The notes under the pieces: model-generated | Databases searched by the model: none | Told to the model about the DNA's origin: nothing | The model's input: only the letters and a program-made list of their open reading frames with translations | DNA from: CAWJFJ01 sp963800065 | GTDB lineage: Bacteria; Actinomycetota; Acidimicrobiia; Acidimicrobiales; UBA8190 | Reading direction: 5' to 3' | Length of the DNA stretch: 64,000 nt | Assembly (NCBI GenBank): GCA_963800065.1 | Contig: CAWCZO010000010.1 | Span: 248,001-312,000 of the forward strand | Shown here: piece after piece, positions 16,432-24,471 of the stretch | How positions within the stretch are numbered: the stretch's first letter is position 1 | Layout: every line of letters begins with the position of its first letter | Translations under genes and position numbers: made by a program

Positions 16432-17224
16432 AGGGGATCCCGCCGTCGACACGCAGAACGGCACCGGTGGTGAAGCTCGACGCGTCGCTGGCGAAGTAGA
16501 GGGCGGCGCCCACCACCTCGTCGGGCTCGCCCCCCCGGCGCAGGGCATGGCGCTGGAGGCCGACGGTGATGGCGTCCATGTCCCAGGCCTTCGAGACGTC
16601 GGTGAAGAAGGGGCCGGCCATGATGCAGTTGACCCGGACCGACGGCCCGTAGGTCCGGGCGAAGCCCTCGGTCAGGCTGTTCATCCCCGCCTTGGCCGCC
16701 GCGTAGGGGAGGATCGTCGGGTTGGGCCGGATCGACCCCACCGAGCTGACGTTCACGATGCAGCCCCCCCCGTCCCGGACCATCCTGCTGCCGACCAGGG
16801 CCGTCAGTCGGAAGACCCCCTTCATGTTGAGGTCGACGACCTTGTCCCACAGGGCCTCGGTGACCTCGGTGGCGTCGGCGTAGAGAAGTGACATCCCGGC
16901 GTTGTTGACGAGGACGTCGAGACGACCGAAGGCCCGGTAGGCACCGTCGACGAGGCCGTCGAGCTCGTCCCACACACCGACGTTGCAGGCCAGCGCCAGG
17001 GCCCGGCGGCCGGTGGCGGCCGTCACCTCGTCGGCCACGGCCTGACAGGCCTCGAGCTTCCTGCTCGTCACCACCACGTCGGCCCCGGCGGCGGCGAAAG
17101 CCCGGACCATGCTGCGCCCCAGTCCGCGGCTCCCCCCGGTGACGAGGGCCACCTTCCCGGTCAGGTCGAAACGTTGGGCCGGGGTCCGCCACGGTCCTGC
17201 GCCCGCCGGGTCGGCGACCGTCAC
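16430..17224 (-). CDS. Short-chain dehydrogenase/reductase (SDR)
   Basis: 264 residues from GTG 17224, overlapping the upstream kinase stop by 4 nt (GTGA). Classical SDR: TGGSRGLGRS cofactor motif near residue 34, NNAGMS, a Ser in VSSVGS, YAAAK catalytic Tyr-Lys, and GPFFTD after it. The loop residues after strand 2 (TSRK) suggest NADP(H) preference. Third gene of a coupled operon with acyl-CoA dehydrogenase and APH-type kinase, so it probably oxidises or reduces a hydroxy/keto-acyl intermediate of the same pathway. Confidence 0.85.
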   Translation of the reverse strand: MTVADPAGAGPWRTPAQRFDLTGKVALVTGGSRGLGRSMVRAFAAAGADVVVTSRKLEACQAVADEVTAATGRRALALACNVGVWDELDGLVDGAYRAFGRLDVLVNNAGMSLLYADATEVTEALWDKVVDLNMKGVFRLTALVGSRMVRDGGGCIVNVSSVGSIRPNPTILPYAAAKAGMNSLTEGFARTYGPSVRVNCIMAGPFFTDVSKAWDMDAITVGLQRHALRRGGEPDEVVGAALYFASDASSFTTGAVLRVDGGIP

Positions 17225-18327
17225 CGGAGAGTCGATGACCCGGCCAGGTCGGCCGCCCTCTCGGCCAGGGCCAGAACGACGTCGCCGAACGCTTCCATCT
17301 TCGGATTGTCGGCTTCGCCCTTCACCACCCGGGCGTAGCCGGCCTCCAGGACCACGGCCAGCTTGAAGCGGGCCAGGATGACGTAGTAGTCGATGTCGTC
17401 CACCGGCCGACCGCTCTCGGTCGCGTAGTAGTCGAGGAGCTCGGCCCGACTGGGCATGTCGCTGTAGTCGACATAGCTCCCCGTGCTGCGCTCCTCGTCG
17501 GGGTCGAGCCACCCCTGGATGACCCACCCGAGGTCGAGGAGGGGGTCGCCCACGGTGGCCATCTCCCAGTCCACGATGGCGGCCAGGCGCGCCGGCGCGC
17601 CGTGTCGGAACATGACGTTGGCGAACTGGTAGTCGCCGTGCATGATCCCCGGCTCGTAACGGCGCGGTTGGTGCGTCCGCAGCCAGGCGGCGGCGCGGTC
17701 CAGACCGGGGATGTCGCGGAACTGCACGGCCGCCAGGTGGCTCATCCACCGGTCGACCTGACGCTCGTGGAAGCCGTCGGGACGACCGAATCCGGCCAGC
17801 CCCTTGGCCTGCCAGTCGACGCGCGAGAGCTTGGCGATCCCGTCCACCAGCTGGAAGGCCAGCCCCCGGCGACCCTCGGCGTCGGTGTCGAACGGCGCCG
17901 GCCAACCACCGCCGCCGAGAGGCGACCAGCCGTCGACGTACTCCATGAGATAGAAGCAGCCCCCCATGAGTTCGGGGTCGTCGCACACGGCCACGGCACA
18001 GGCGTGGGGGACGTCGGTGTCGGCCAGGGCGGCCAGCAGCCGGTACTCGCGCAACATCGTCTCGTTGCGACCGGCGGGGACGATCCGCGGTGGTCGCCGC
18101 AACGCCACCCGGTACTCCCCGCGACGGATCTCGAAGAGTTCGTTGGAGGCACCCCCGGTGATGAAGACGGCGTCGAGGGGTTCGCCCGCACCGGGAAGAT
18201 CCCGTTCATCCATCCACCGCGCCAGGAGAGCCTCGTCGATCAATCCCCGCGTCCGCTCCTCGTCCTCCTCGGCCGTCGTCGCACCCGGCCGGGGGGCGGA
18301 TCCGGGGCCCGATGCGGCGGCGGGCAT
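17221..18327 (-). CDS. APH-family phosphotransferase (ACAD10/11, LvaA-like)
   Basis: 368 residues from ATG 18327, whose A overlaps the stop of the preceding acyl-CoA dehydrogenase (TGATG). The kinase fold is intact: FITGGASNELFEI nucleotide loop, VALRRPP with strand-3 residues, catalytic IMHGDYQFANVMF (HGD-x4-N) and VDWEMATVGDPLLDLGW for metal binding. This subfamily accompanies acyl-CoA dehydrogenases in bacteria and is fused to one in human ACAD10/11. LvaA and ACAD10/11 phosphorylate 4-hydroxyacyl-CoA so the dehydrogenase partner can convert it for beta-oxidation. The arrangement here fits that scheme. The Ala/Gly/Pro-rich first 20 residues are probably disordered. Confidence 0.8.
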   Translation of the reverse strand: MPAAASGPGSAPRPGATTAEEDEERTRGLIDEALLARWMDERDLPGAGEPLDAVFITGGASNELFEIRRGEYRVALRRPPRIVPAGRNETMLREYRLLAALADTDVPHACAVAVCDDPELMGGCFYLMEYVDGWSPLGGGGWPAPFDTDAEGRRGLAFQLVDGIAKLSRVDWQAKGLAGFGRPDGFHERQVDRWMSHLAAVQFRDIPGLDRAAAWLRTHQPRRYEPGIMHGDYQFANVMFRHGAPARLAAIVDWEMATVGDPLLDLGWVIQGWLDPDEERSTGSYVDYSDMPSRAELLDYYATESGRPVDDIDYYVILARFKLAVVLEAGYARVVKGEADNPKMEAFGDVVLALAERAADLAGSSTLR

Positions 18328-19637
18328 CAGAGGTTCGCCACTTCGAGCTCGAGGTATTCGGCGAACTTCTCCCGGGCGGCGGCGATCTTCTCCGGGAGGT
18401 GCTCGGTGGGCCACAACCCCGGAGCGGCCCGGTAGCGCTTCAGCACCTGGCGGGCCACCGTCACCCGGTGCACCTCGCTCGGCCCGTCCACCAGACCCAT
18501 GATCGGCGCCATCATCCACATCCGGCCCAGCGGCATCTCGTTGGACACGCCCAGAGCGCCGTGGACCTGGATGGAGCGCTGGACGATGTCGTGCAGCACC
18601 TGCGGGGTGAGCACCTTGATGGCGGCGATGTCGTGGCGGACCCTGCGGTAGTCCTGGTACTCGTCGATCTCCCAAGCCACGTAGAGGACGAACAACCGGA
18701 ACTGCATCAGCTGGGCGTAGGAATCGGCGACGTAGTTCTGGACGCTCTGCTTGTCGGCCAGCAGGCTGCCCTGGGTCTCGCGCGACAGCGCCCGCTCGCA
18801 CATCATGTCGAGAGCCTTCTGGCAGATCCCGACGGTACGCATGGCGTGATGGATCCGGCCGCCCCCCAGACGGGTCTGGGCGATGGCGAAGGCCTGGCCC
18901 TCGCCACCCAGGAGGCTCTCGGCCGGAAGCCTGACCTCGCTGTAGTGGATCAGCGCGTGCATCCCGGCGTCCTCGTCGTGCAGGGACTCGCCCATCAGGC
19001 CCACGTTGCGCACGATCTCCACGCCGGGGGTGTCGGTGGGCACCAGGAACATCGACATCCCCTGGTAGGCGCTCACATCGGGGTTGGTCACCGCCATCAC
19101 GATGAGAAAGGACGCCGTGCGGGCGTTGGAGGAGAAGAACTTCCAGCCCTCGAGCACCCACTCGTCGCCGTCGCGCCGTGCCTGCGTGGTGAAACGGGTG
19201 GGGTCCGACCCGCCCTGGGGCTCGGTCATCGAATATGAGGAGAAGATCTCCCCGTTGAGCAATGGGCGCAGGTAGCGCTCCTTCTGCTCCTCGGTCCCGT
19301 AGTGGGCGATGATCTCGGCGTTTCCGGTGTCGGGCGCCTGGGTGCCGAAGATGATCGGCGCCCACTGCGAGCGGCCGAGGATCTCGTTCATCAGCGACAG
19401 CTTCAGCTGTCCGTACCCCTCGCCGCCGAGCTCGGGGCCGAGGTGGCACGCCCACAGGCCCCGCTCCCGCACCTGGTGCTTCAGGGGATCGACGACCTTG
19501 CGCAGCGTGTCGTCCAGAGGGTGGAAGGCGCGTCCCCCCCACACCAGGTCCAGGGGCTCGACCTCGTCACGGACGAACCCGTCCATCCAGTCGAGCTTCT
19601 CCTGGAACTCCGGTTCCGTGGTGAAGTCCCACGCCAT
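18327..19637 (-). CDS. Acyl-CoA dehydrogenase (ACAD11/FadE36-like)
   Basis: 436 residues from ATG 19637. FAD enzyme of the acyl-CoA dehydrogenase fold: FSSYSMTEPQGGSDPTRF and WKFFSSNA flavin/substrate motifs in the middle beta-domain, LGGGRIHHAMR and IQVHGALGVSNEMPLGRMW in the C-terminal helices. The GRIHHAMR and GSDPT features and the 430-residue length are those of the ACAD10/11-type group that pairs with APH-type kinases. It is the first gene of a translationally coupled operon with kinase (18327) and SDR (17224). Likely acts on 4-phospho-/4-hydroxyacyl-CoA or another branched acyl-CoA; the substrate is an inference. Confidence 0.88.
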   Translation of the reverse strand: MAWDFTTEPEFQEKLDWMDGFVRDEVEPLDLVWGGRAFHPLDDTLRKVVDPLKHQVRERGLWACHLGPELGGEGYGQLKLSLMNEILGRSQWAPIIFGTQAPDTGNAEIIAHYGTEEQKERYLRPLLNGEIFSSYSMTEPQGGSDPTRFTTQARRDGDEWVLEGWKFFSSNARTASFLIVMAVTNPDVSAYQGMSMFLVPTDTPGVEIVRNVGLMGESLHDEDAGMHALIHYSEVRLPAESLLGGEGQAFAIAQTRLGGGRIHHAMRTVGICQKALDMMCERALSRETQGSLLADKQSVQNYVADSYAQLMQFRLFVLYVAWEIDEYQDYRRVRHDIAAIKVLTPQVLHDIVQRSIQVHGALGVSNEMPLGRMWMMAPIMGLVDGPSEVHRVTVARQVLKRYRAAPGLWPTEHLPEKIAAAREKFAEYLELEVANL

Positions 19638-19701
19638 CGGTGCCTACCCCCCTCGACGGCCCCTCCGGCCGTGGTCGGCGACGCCGCCGGGCGGCGTCGT
19701 C

Positions 19702-20103
19702 TCAGCTCTGACCCGAACCGTACTGGGCCTGGGGAATGGGTCCGGCCGAGGCCGCCGGGGGCGGGGTTGACGACGAGGTCGGCGGCACCGACGATGTGGG
19801 CACGCCGCCGGCGGCGGTGGCGGGGTCGACGGGGGCGGAATCGGCCACCGTGACAACGACGGCACCGTGCTCGGCCTCGAAGGCCTGGACCTGGCCCACC
19901 AGCTCGGCGATCCGGGCGTCGGCCCCGGGGGCGGCCCGGCCCACCTTCTGGCTGTAGACGATCCCGCCCAGCTCGAGCAGCAGGGCGTCGGCATTGCGCT
20001 TGGCCTGGAAGTCGGCCAGCTTGGCCTGCCCGGCCTGACCCGCCTGCTGGGCCTTGTCGGCCAGCTGCGTGGCCTGCGCCTTCACCTTGTCCATCAATCC
20101 CAT
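19702..20103 (-). CDS. Small hypothetical protein with N-terminal coiled coil
   Basis: 133 residues from ATG 20103, with an excellent AAGGAGGACGTC ribosome-binding site. The first 75 residues (MGLMDKVKAQ, repeated KAQQAGQAGQAKLADFQ, then a charged helix) resemble a widespread actinomycete hypothetical family starting MGL(L/M)DKVKAQA. The last 55 residues are a Pro/Ser/Thr/Ala-rich low-complexity tail. No signal peptide or catalytic motif. Cytoplasmic, function unknown. Confidence 0.7.
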   Translation of the reverse strand: MGLMDKVKAQATQLADKAQQAGQAGQAKLADFQAKRNADALLLELGGIVYSQKVGRAAPGADARIAELVGQVQAFEAEHGAVVVTVADSAPVDPATAAGGVPTSSVPPTSSSTPPPAASAGPIPQAQYGSGQS

Positions 20104-20378
20104 GACGTCCTCCTTCTCCTGACGCGTTCGGACCCGACACTACGCCACGGGCGGAGCCGGGTCGGGGGCGTCGGGACCCGCTGGCGCGGCGGGGGCGGCG
20201 GCGCACGTCCAGCCCCGGACCGGGGGGCGGAATCCGGTCTCGGAGCTGGACGCGGGGGGTTGCACCGGGAGTACGGACGGGGACGGTCCGAAGTTCACGG
20301 GAATCGGCCGCCAGGGCCGGTTTCGACGTGGCGCGCCGGTTGGCCTCCGGCTCGGGCCGGGAACGACATGGTGACCCC

Positions 20379-20906
20379 CTAGGCCTCGTCGCTCGGAGCG
20401 TTCTCCTCGGAGAACTCGAGGAACGGACCGGGCGGGAGGTATTCGGCCGGGACGTCGTCCAGACGGCGGAAGCGACGGATGAGGGCGATGTTCTCGATCA
20501 TGCCGTCCACCTCGTAGACGCCGCAGAGGGTCAAGTCCCGGGCCTCGTCGAAGGCGTGGGCGGGCTCGACGTCGCCGTCTCTGAGCTGCTCGTAGCCGTA
20601 GCGCGAGATGCGCCCCACCAGGACGTAGACGCAGCCGTCGGGGGCGTAGCCCACGGACCGGCCGATGGCGCAGTGCTCCGGCCCGTCGTCCACGACGTGG
20701 ACGTCGTCGTCGGCGGTCCCCACGCTCACCTCGAGGTGACCGGGATCGTCGGGCGGGCTGAGCCGGCGGGAGTGCATCCGGTCCCTGATCGCCGCCAGGA
20801 CCACGGATGGGATCTCCTCCGGAGAATCCCCGTCGTCAGTGCCCTCCCCGTCGTCAGTGCCCTCCCCGGGGGCGGGCTCGTCGTCGGCGAACGGTTCCTC
20901 GTCCAC
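20379..20906 (-). CDS. Hypothetical acidic protein
   Basis: 175 residues from GTG 20906, three bases after the stop of the acyl-CoA synthetase gene, so probably co-transcribed with it. Strongly acidic, with a Glu/Asp/Gly-rich disordered N-terminus (repeat EGTDDG) and a compact C-terminal half (SVGYAPDGCVYVLVGRISRYGYE, ALIRRFRRLDDVPAEY). I do not recognise the family. The 275-bp gap downstream (20104-20378) shows no gene on either strand. Confidence 0.65.
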   Translation of the reverse strand: MDEEPFADDEPAPGEGTDDGEGTDDGDSPEEIPSVVLAAIRDRMHSRRLSPPDDPGHLEVSVGTADDDVHVVDDGPEHCAIGRSVGYAPDGCVYVLVGRISRYGYEQLRDGDVEPAHAFDEARDLTLCGVYEVDGMIENIALIRRFRRLDDVPAEYLPPGPFLEFSEENAPSDEA

Positions 20907-20909
20907 GCT

Positions 20910-22571
20910 TCAGAATTCGAGCAGCCCGGTCCGGCCGTGGGCGGCGAACTCCTCGTGCAGCCCTTGCACATCGGCCGGAGTGAGCAACCGGTAGGAGGAC
21001 CCGTCGCCACCGGCGCCGGCGGGCGGTCGCCACCAGACCGGATCGTCGGTGATCCACGCCTGTCGCCGGAGCGGACGCTTGTCGACCTTGTTGGTCCCCG
21101 TGAGCGGGATCCGTCGCACCAGTCGGACGAAGCGCGGCGCCCACTTCGTGCCCAGGTCCTCCTGGGCGGCCAGGAACTGGGTGAAGGCCACGGGGTCGAA
21201 CGGTTCTTCCGCGGCCCACTCCAACGTGGCCATGACCTGGTCCCCCGTGCGCGGATCGGGGACGGGATAGACGCAGGCGGTGACCACCCCGGCCAGTCGG
21301 GCCAGGATCCGCTCCAGGGGGGCGGCGGCGAAATTCTCGCCGTCCACCCGCAGCCAGTCGGCCGGGCGCCCGGCGAAGTAGAAGAAACCGGCCTCGTCGC
21401 GGTATCCGAGATCACCGGACCAGAACCACCCGCCCCGGGTCCGTTCGGCGTCGGCCTCGGCGTTGGCGTAGTAGCCCTCGAAGCGCCGGGCCCCGTTGCG
21501 GCTGACGATCTCACCGATGGCCTCCGACGCATTGAGCAACCGGCCACCGGCGTCGAGGCGGGCGGCGGGACATTCGCGTCCCGTGACGGCGTCGACGATG
21601 GCCACCTCGGTGCCCGGCGGGGGCATGCCGATGGCCTGGCGCGGCGTCCCCGGGACGCGCGACATCGAGATGGCGCCCTCGCTCGACCCGTACCCCTCGA
21701 CGATGGGGCACCCGAAGCGCCTCTTGAAGGCCGAGATGTCCGACGGTGACGCGTCGGTCCCGAAGCCGAAGCGCAGGGAGTTCTCGCCGTCGTCGGGCCG
21801 CGGCTCGGTGGCCAGGATGTAGGCCAGGGCGCGGCCCACGTAGTTGAAGTAGGTCACCCCGTAGCGGCGGACGTCGGGGAGGAACCCCGACGCCGAGAAA
21901 CGTCGGCGCAGCACCAGGGTGGCGCCCGACGCCATGGCCGGCACCACGCACGTGTTGAGGGCGTTGCCGTGGAACAGGGGCATGGCGCAGTACAGGACGT
22001 CGGCGGCGGTGAACCCCGCTCCCTTGGCCATCGTCAGGCCGGCGTCGGCCAGCCGTCCCTGGCTCACCCGCACGGCCTTGGGCGCCCCCGTCGATCCGGA
22101 CGTGAACAGAAGGAGATAGAGCTCGTGGGGGGAGGGGAGCCGGGCCGGGAACAGCCCCGCCCGGCCCACCTCGGCCGTGAACCCCGGTTCGTCGACGACG
22201 AACACCCGCCCGGGCTCGACGCCGGTGTCGAGCCCGTCGAGGAGCCCACGTTGGACTTCGTCGGTGACGATGACCTGACAGTCGGTGTGGCGGATGTCGG
22301 CGGCCAGCTCGGAGCCCCGGCGGGTCGGATTGATCCCCACCACCGTGGCCCCGGCCAGCGCCGCCCCGCCCAGAAGGAAGAGGTACTCGGGCACGTTCTC
22401 GAGAAGGACCCCGATGTGGAAGGGCCCGTCGCCACGGACGAGTCCCATCCACGACGCCCGGTTCGCCGACTCCTCCGCCACCTGGCGCCAGGTCCACGAG
22501 GCGTCGCCGGAGCGGAGGCCCGTGTGGTCGTCGTCGGCCCTCTCGAGCAGCAGCTGGGCCACGGTCGTCAT
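20910..22571 (-). CDS. Acyl-CoA synthetase (FadD17-like)
   Basis: 553 residues from ATG 22571. ANL-superfamily adenylating enzyme: canonical P-loop LLFTSGSTGAPKAVRVSQ, MPLFHGNAL, GYGSSEGAI (A5 region), GWFWSGDLGYRDEAGFFYFAGR, and the C-terminal TGTNKVDKRPL lysine motif. It activates a carboxylic acid to acyl-CoA with ATP. A close paralogue with an altered P-loop lies at 62235-63998. Divergent from the APH kinase at 22601 with only 29 bp between. The downstream acidic protein is in the same operon. Confidence 0.9.
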   Translation of the reverse strand: MTTVAQLLLERADDDHTGLRSGDASWTWRQVAEESANRASWMGLVRGDGPFHIGVLLENVPEYLFLLGGAALAGATVVGINPTRRGSELAADIRHTDCQVIVTDEVQRGLLDGLDTGVEPGRVFVVDEPGFTAEVGRAGLFPARLPSPHELYLLLFTSGSTGAPKAVRVSQGRLADAGLTMAKGAGFTAADVLYCAMPLFHGNALNTCVVPAMASGATLVLRRRFSASGFLPDVRRYGVTYFNYVGRALAYILATEPRPDDGENSLRFGFGTDASPSDISAFKRRFGCPIVEGYGSSEGAISMSRVPGTPRQAIGMPPPGTEVAIVDAVTGRECPAARLDAGGRLLNASEAIGEIVSRNGARRFEGYYANAEADAERTRGGWFWSGDLGYRDEAGFFYFAGRPADWLRVDGENFAAAPLERILARLAGVVTACVYPVPDPRTGDQVMATLEWAAEEPFDPVAFTQFLAAQEDLGTKWAPRFVRLVRRIPLTGTNKVDKRPLRRQAWITDDPVWWRPPAGAGGDGSSYRLLTPADVQGLHEEFAAHGRTGLLEF

Positions 22572-22600
22572 CGCGCCGACGATAGTGTCGGGCCCCTTCT
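22572..22600. promoter_or_regulatory. 29-bp divergent promoter region
   Basis: Only 29 bp separate two divergent start codons. GATAGTGTC reads as a possible -10 on the right strand, and ACTATCGTC on the left, each within about 8-20 nt of its start codon. Neither mRNA has room for a ribosome-binding site, so both are probably leaderless. The -35 regions would lie inside the opposite gene. Confidence 0.4.
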
Positions 22601-23677
22601 ATGGGGATCTCCGCCGCCCGCGATCTCGAAGAGGTCCGCCACGGGTTCACCCGGTGGCTGCAGGCGTGGCGTCCCCATGCGCCCGCACCGCGCCTGGACC
22701 CGATCGGCCAACCGCCGACCGGCCTGTCCAGCGAGACACTCTTTCTCGAGGTCGACTGGTCCGACGCCGCCACGTCGGCGGGCGACCCGGGGACGCCCGA
22801 ACGCCTGGTGGCCCGCCTCCCTCCGAACGGCGGCGGCCTCTTCCCCGTCTACGACTTCGCCGGCCAGGGACGGGTGCAGGAGACAGTGGCGGCCGCCGGG
22901 CTCCCGGCCGTGGTGCCCCTGGCCGTCGAGCTCGACGAGACCTGGGTGGGCGCGCCTTTTCTCCTCATGCCCCGCGTCGACGGGCGGGTGGTGCGGGCCG
23001 ACAAGCCCTTTCTGCGCACCGGATGGTTGGCCGAGGCGACGGCCGACGATCAGGCGCGCCTTCACGGCGGCTTCCTCGATCTGCTGGCCGGAATCCACCG
23101 TATCCCCGTGGCCGGTCGATGCGACTTCCTCCCCGGCGCCGTCGCGCCGTCCACCGACGAGACCCTGGCCGGGGAGGTCGAGCGCTGGGCGCGGTACCTG
23201 ACCTGGGCGGCCGAGGACGACGTGCCCGATGTGTTCGCCCACGCCCTGACGTGGTGCCGCACCCGGCTCCCCCGTAGCGAACCCCCGGCCTCCTTGCTGT
23301 GGGGTGACGTCCAGCTCGGGAACGTCCTCGTGGGCGACGACATGGGGATCACCGCCGTTCTCGATTTCGAGATGGCCACCGTCGGCCCGGCCGAGCTCGA
23401 CCTGGCCTGGTTCCTGGTCCTGCACCGGATGACGGTGGAGCGCTGCGGGTGCGATCTGCCCGGTTTCCCCGGGGCCGACGCCACCGTCGAGGCCTACGAG
23501 AGACGACTGGGCCGTCCCCTGGCCGATCTGCGGTGGTTCGAGGTCTTCGCCGCCCTGCGCAGCGGAGCCATCATGGTGCGCGCCGCACGCCTGCTGTCGC
23601 GTCTCGGGGTCGATGACAGCTGGCTCACCCGGGGGAACCCCACCGTGGCTCTCCTGGCCGAGCTGACCACCGGCTAG
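22601..23677 (+). CDS. APH-family phosphotransferase with WGD catalytic loop
   Basis: 358 residues from ATG 22601. Aminoglycoside-phosphotransferase/ACAD10-type kinase fold: N-lobe GLSSETLFLEV and ERLVARLPP, hinge LLMPRVDGRV, catalytic loop LLWGDVQLGNVLV (Trp replacing the His of HGD; the Asp and Asn are kept), metal motif LDFEMATVGPAELDLAWF. WGD variants are common in this bacterial subgroup, so it is probably active. Divergent from an acyl-CoA synthetase gene, suggesting phosphorylation of a hydroxyacyl-CoA or a hydroxylated lipid. Confidence 0.78.
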   Translation: MGISAARDLEEVRHGFTRWLQAWRPHAPAPRLDPIGQPPTGLSSETLFLEVDWSDAATSAGDPGTPERLVARLPPNGGGLFPVYDFAGQGRVQETVAAAGLPAVVPLAVELDETWVGAPFLLMPRVDGRVVRADKPFLRTGWLAEATADDQARLHGGFLDLLAGIHRIPVAGRCDFLPGAVAPSTDETLAGEVERWARYLTWAAEDDVPDVFAHALTWCRTRLPRSEPPASLLWGDVQLGNVLVGDDMGITAVLDFEMATVGPAELDLAWFLVLHRMTVERCGCDLPGFPGADATVEAYERRLGRPLADLRWFEVFAALRSGAIMVRAARLLSRLGVDDSWLTRGNPTVALLAELTTG

Positions 23678-23711
23678 ACACGCGCTCCCATCGGCGGCCC
23701 GGTGGGTTGCG

Positions 23712-24263
23712 TCAGAGCCGGTCGGTCCCGTTCACGAATCTGGTCCACACGGCGTCGGCCGTCTCCGTCTCGTCCTGGTCGCCGTTGTCGAGGACATGGC
23801 GTTCGTAGTGGCCGAGGTCCTGGAACCGCTCCCACATGTCCCGGATGGGACCTTCGTCGGCCAGGGGAGCGGTCCCCGGCGTCCTGGGGGCACGGGTCCG
23901 GGCCCGGGCCAGGGCCACGTCCAGGGGCGGTCGGAGAACGAGATAGTGGACAGCGGCGCCGGCCCGCCCGAGCTCGTCCGTGACCAGATCGAGATACCGG
24001 GGACCGACAATCCCGTTCATCACCACCGTGTAACCGCCGAGGGCGAGCTCGGTGGCCGCCGCCGCGCACGTCCGTAACACGGTGCGATTCTGAGCGTCGG
24101 CCTCGGCCAGCCACGGCGGGACATGACCGCGCACGATCGTGGCCCAGAACCAGTCGGACTCGAGGCACACGGACAGGTCGAAGCGGTCGGCGACGAGCCG
24201 GGCCACCGTCGACTTCCCCGACCCGGGAGGGCCGGTCAATATCAGGACGGGGCCGCCAGCCAC
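23712..24263 (-). CDS. P-loop kinase (AAA_33-type nucleotide/phosphotransfer kinase)
   Basis: About 183 residues from GTG 24263; in-frame GTG 24305 would add 14. Walker A near the N-terminus is LILTGPPGSGKSTVARLVA. Then come ESDWFWATIVRGHVPP, GGYTVVMNGIVGP, a YLVLRPPLDVALARARTR lid-type segment with arginines, and a C-terminal VWTRFVNGTD. This fits small-molecule kinases such as shikimate- or gluconokinase-like and antibiotic kinase families. A truncated paralogue lies at 26902-27162 on the same strand. No operon partner. Confidence 0.75.
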   Translation of the reverse strand: MAGGPVLILTGPPGSGKSTVARLVADRFDLSVCLESDWFWATIVRGHVPPWLAEADAQNRTVLRTCAAAATELALGGYTVVMNGIVGPRYLDLVTDELGRAGAAVHYLVLRPPLDVALARARTRAPRTPGTAPLADEGPIRDMWERFQDLGHYERHVLDNGDQDETETADAVWTRFVNGTDRL

Positions 24264-24471
24264 GGCACGAACGGTACAGCCACCCCGACGCGACGCCCCG
24301 GTCACGTCTCCATGAGTCCGGGCCCACGCCAGATCTGCCGGACGGGGCCCTCCTCTGTCGATTTCCCGGATGCACTCGGATCGACGTGCCCTTCAAGGTC
24401 CTTTCCTCAGCTTTCGAAGCGGAAAACGCAGGCTGTCGACGGTGTGAAAGGCGTGACAAACGACACCCGGC

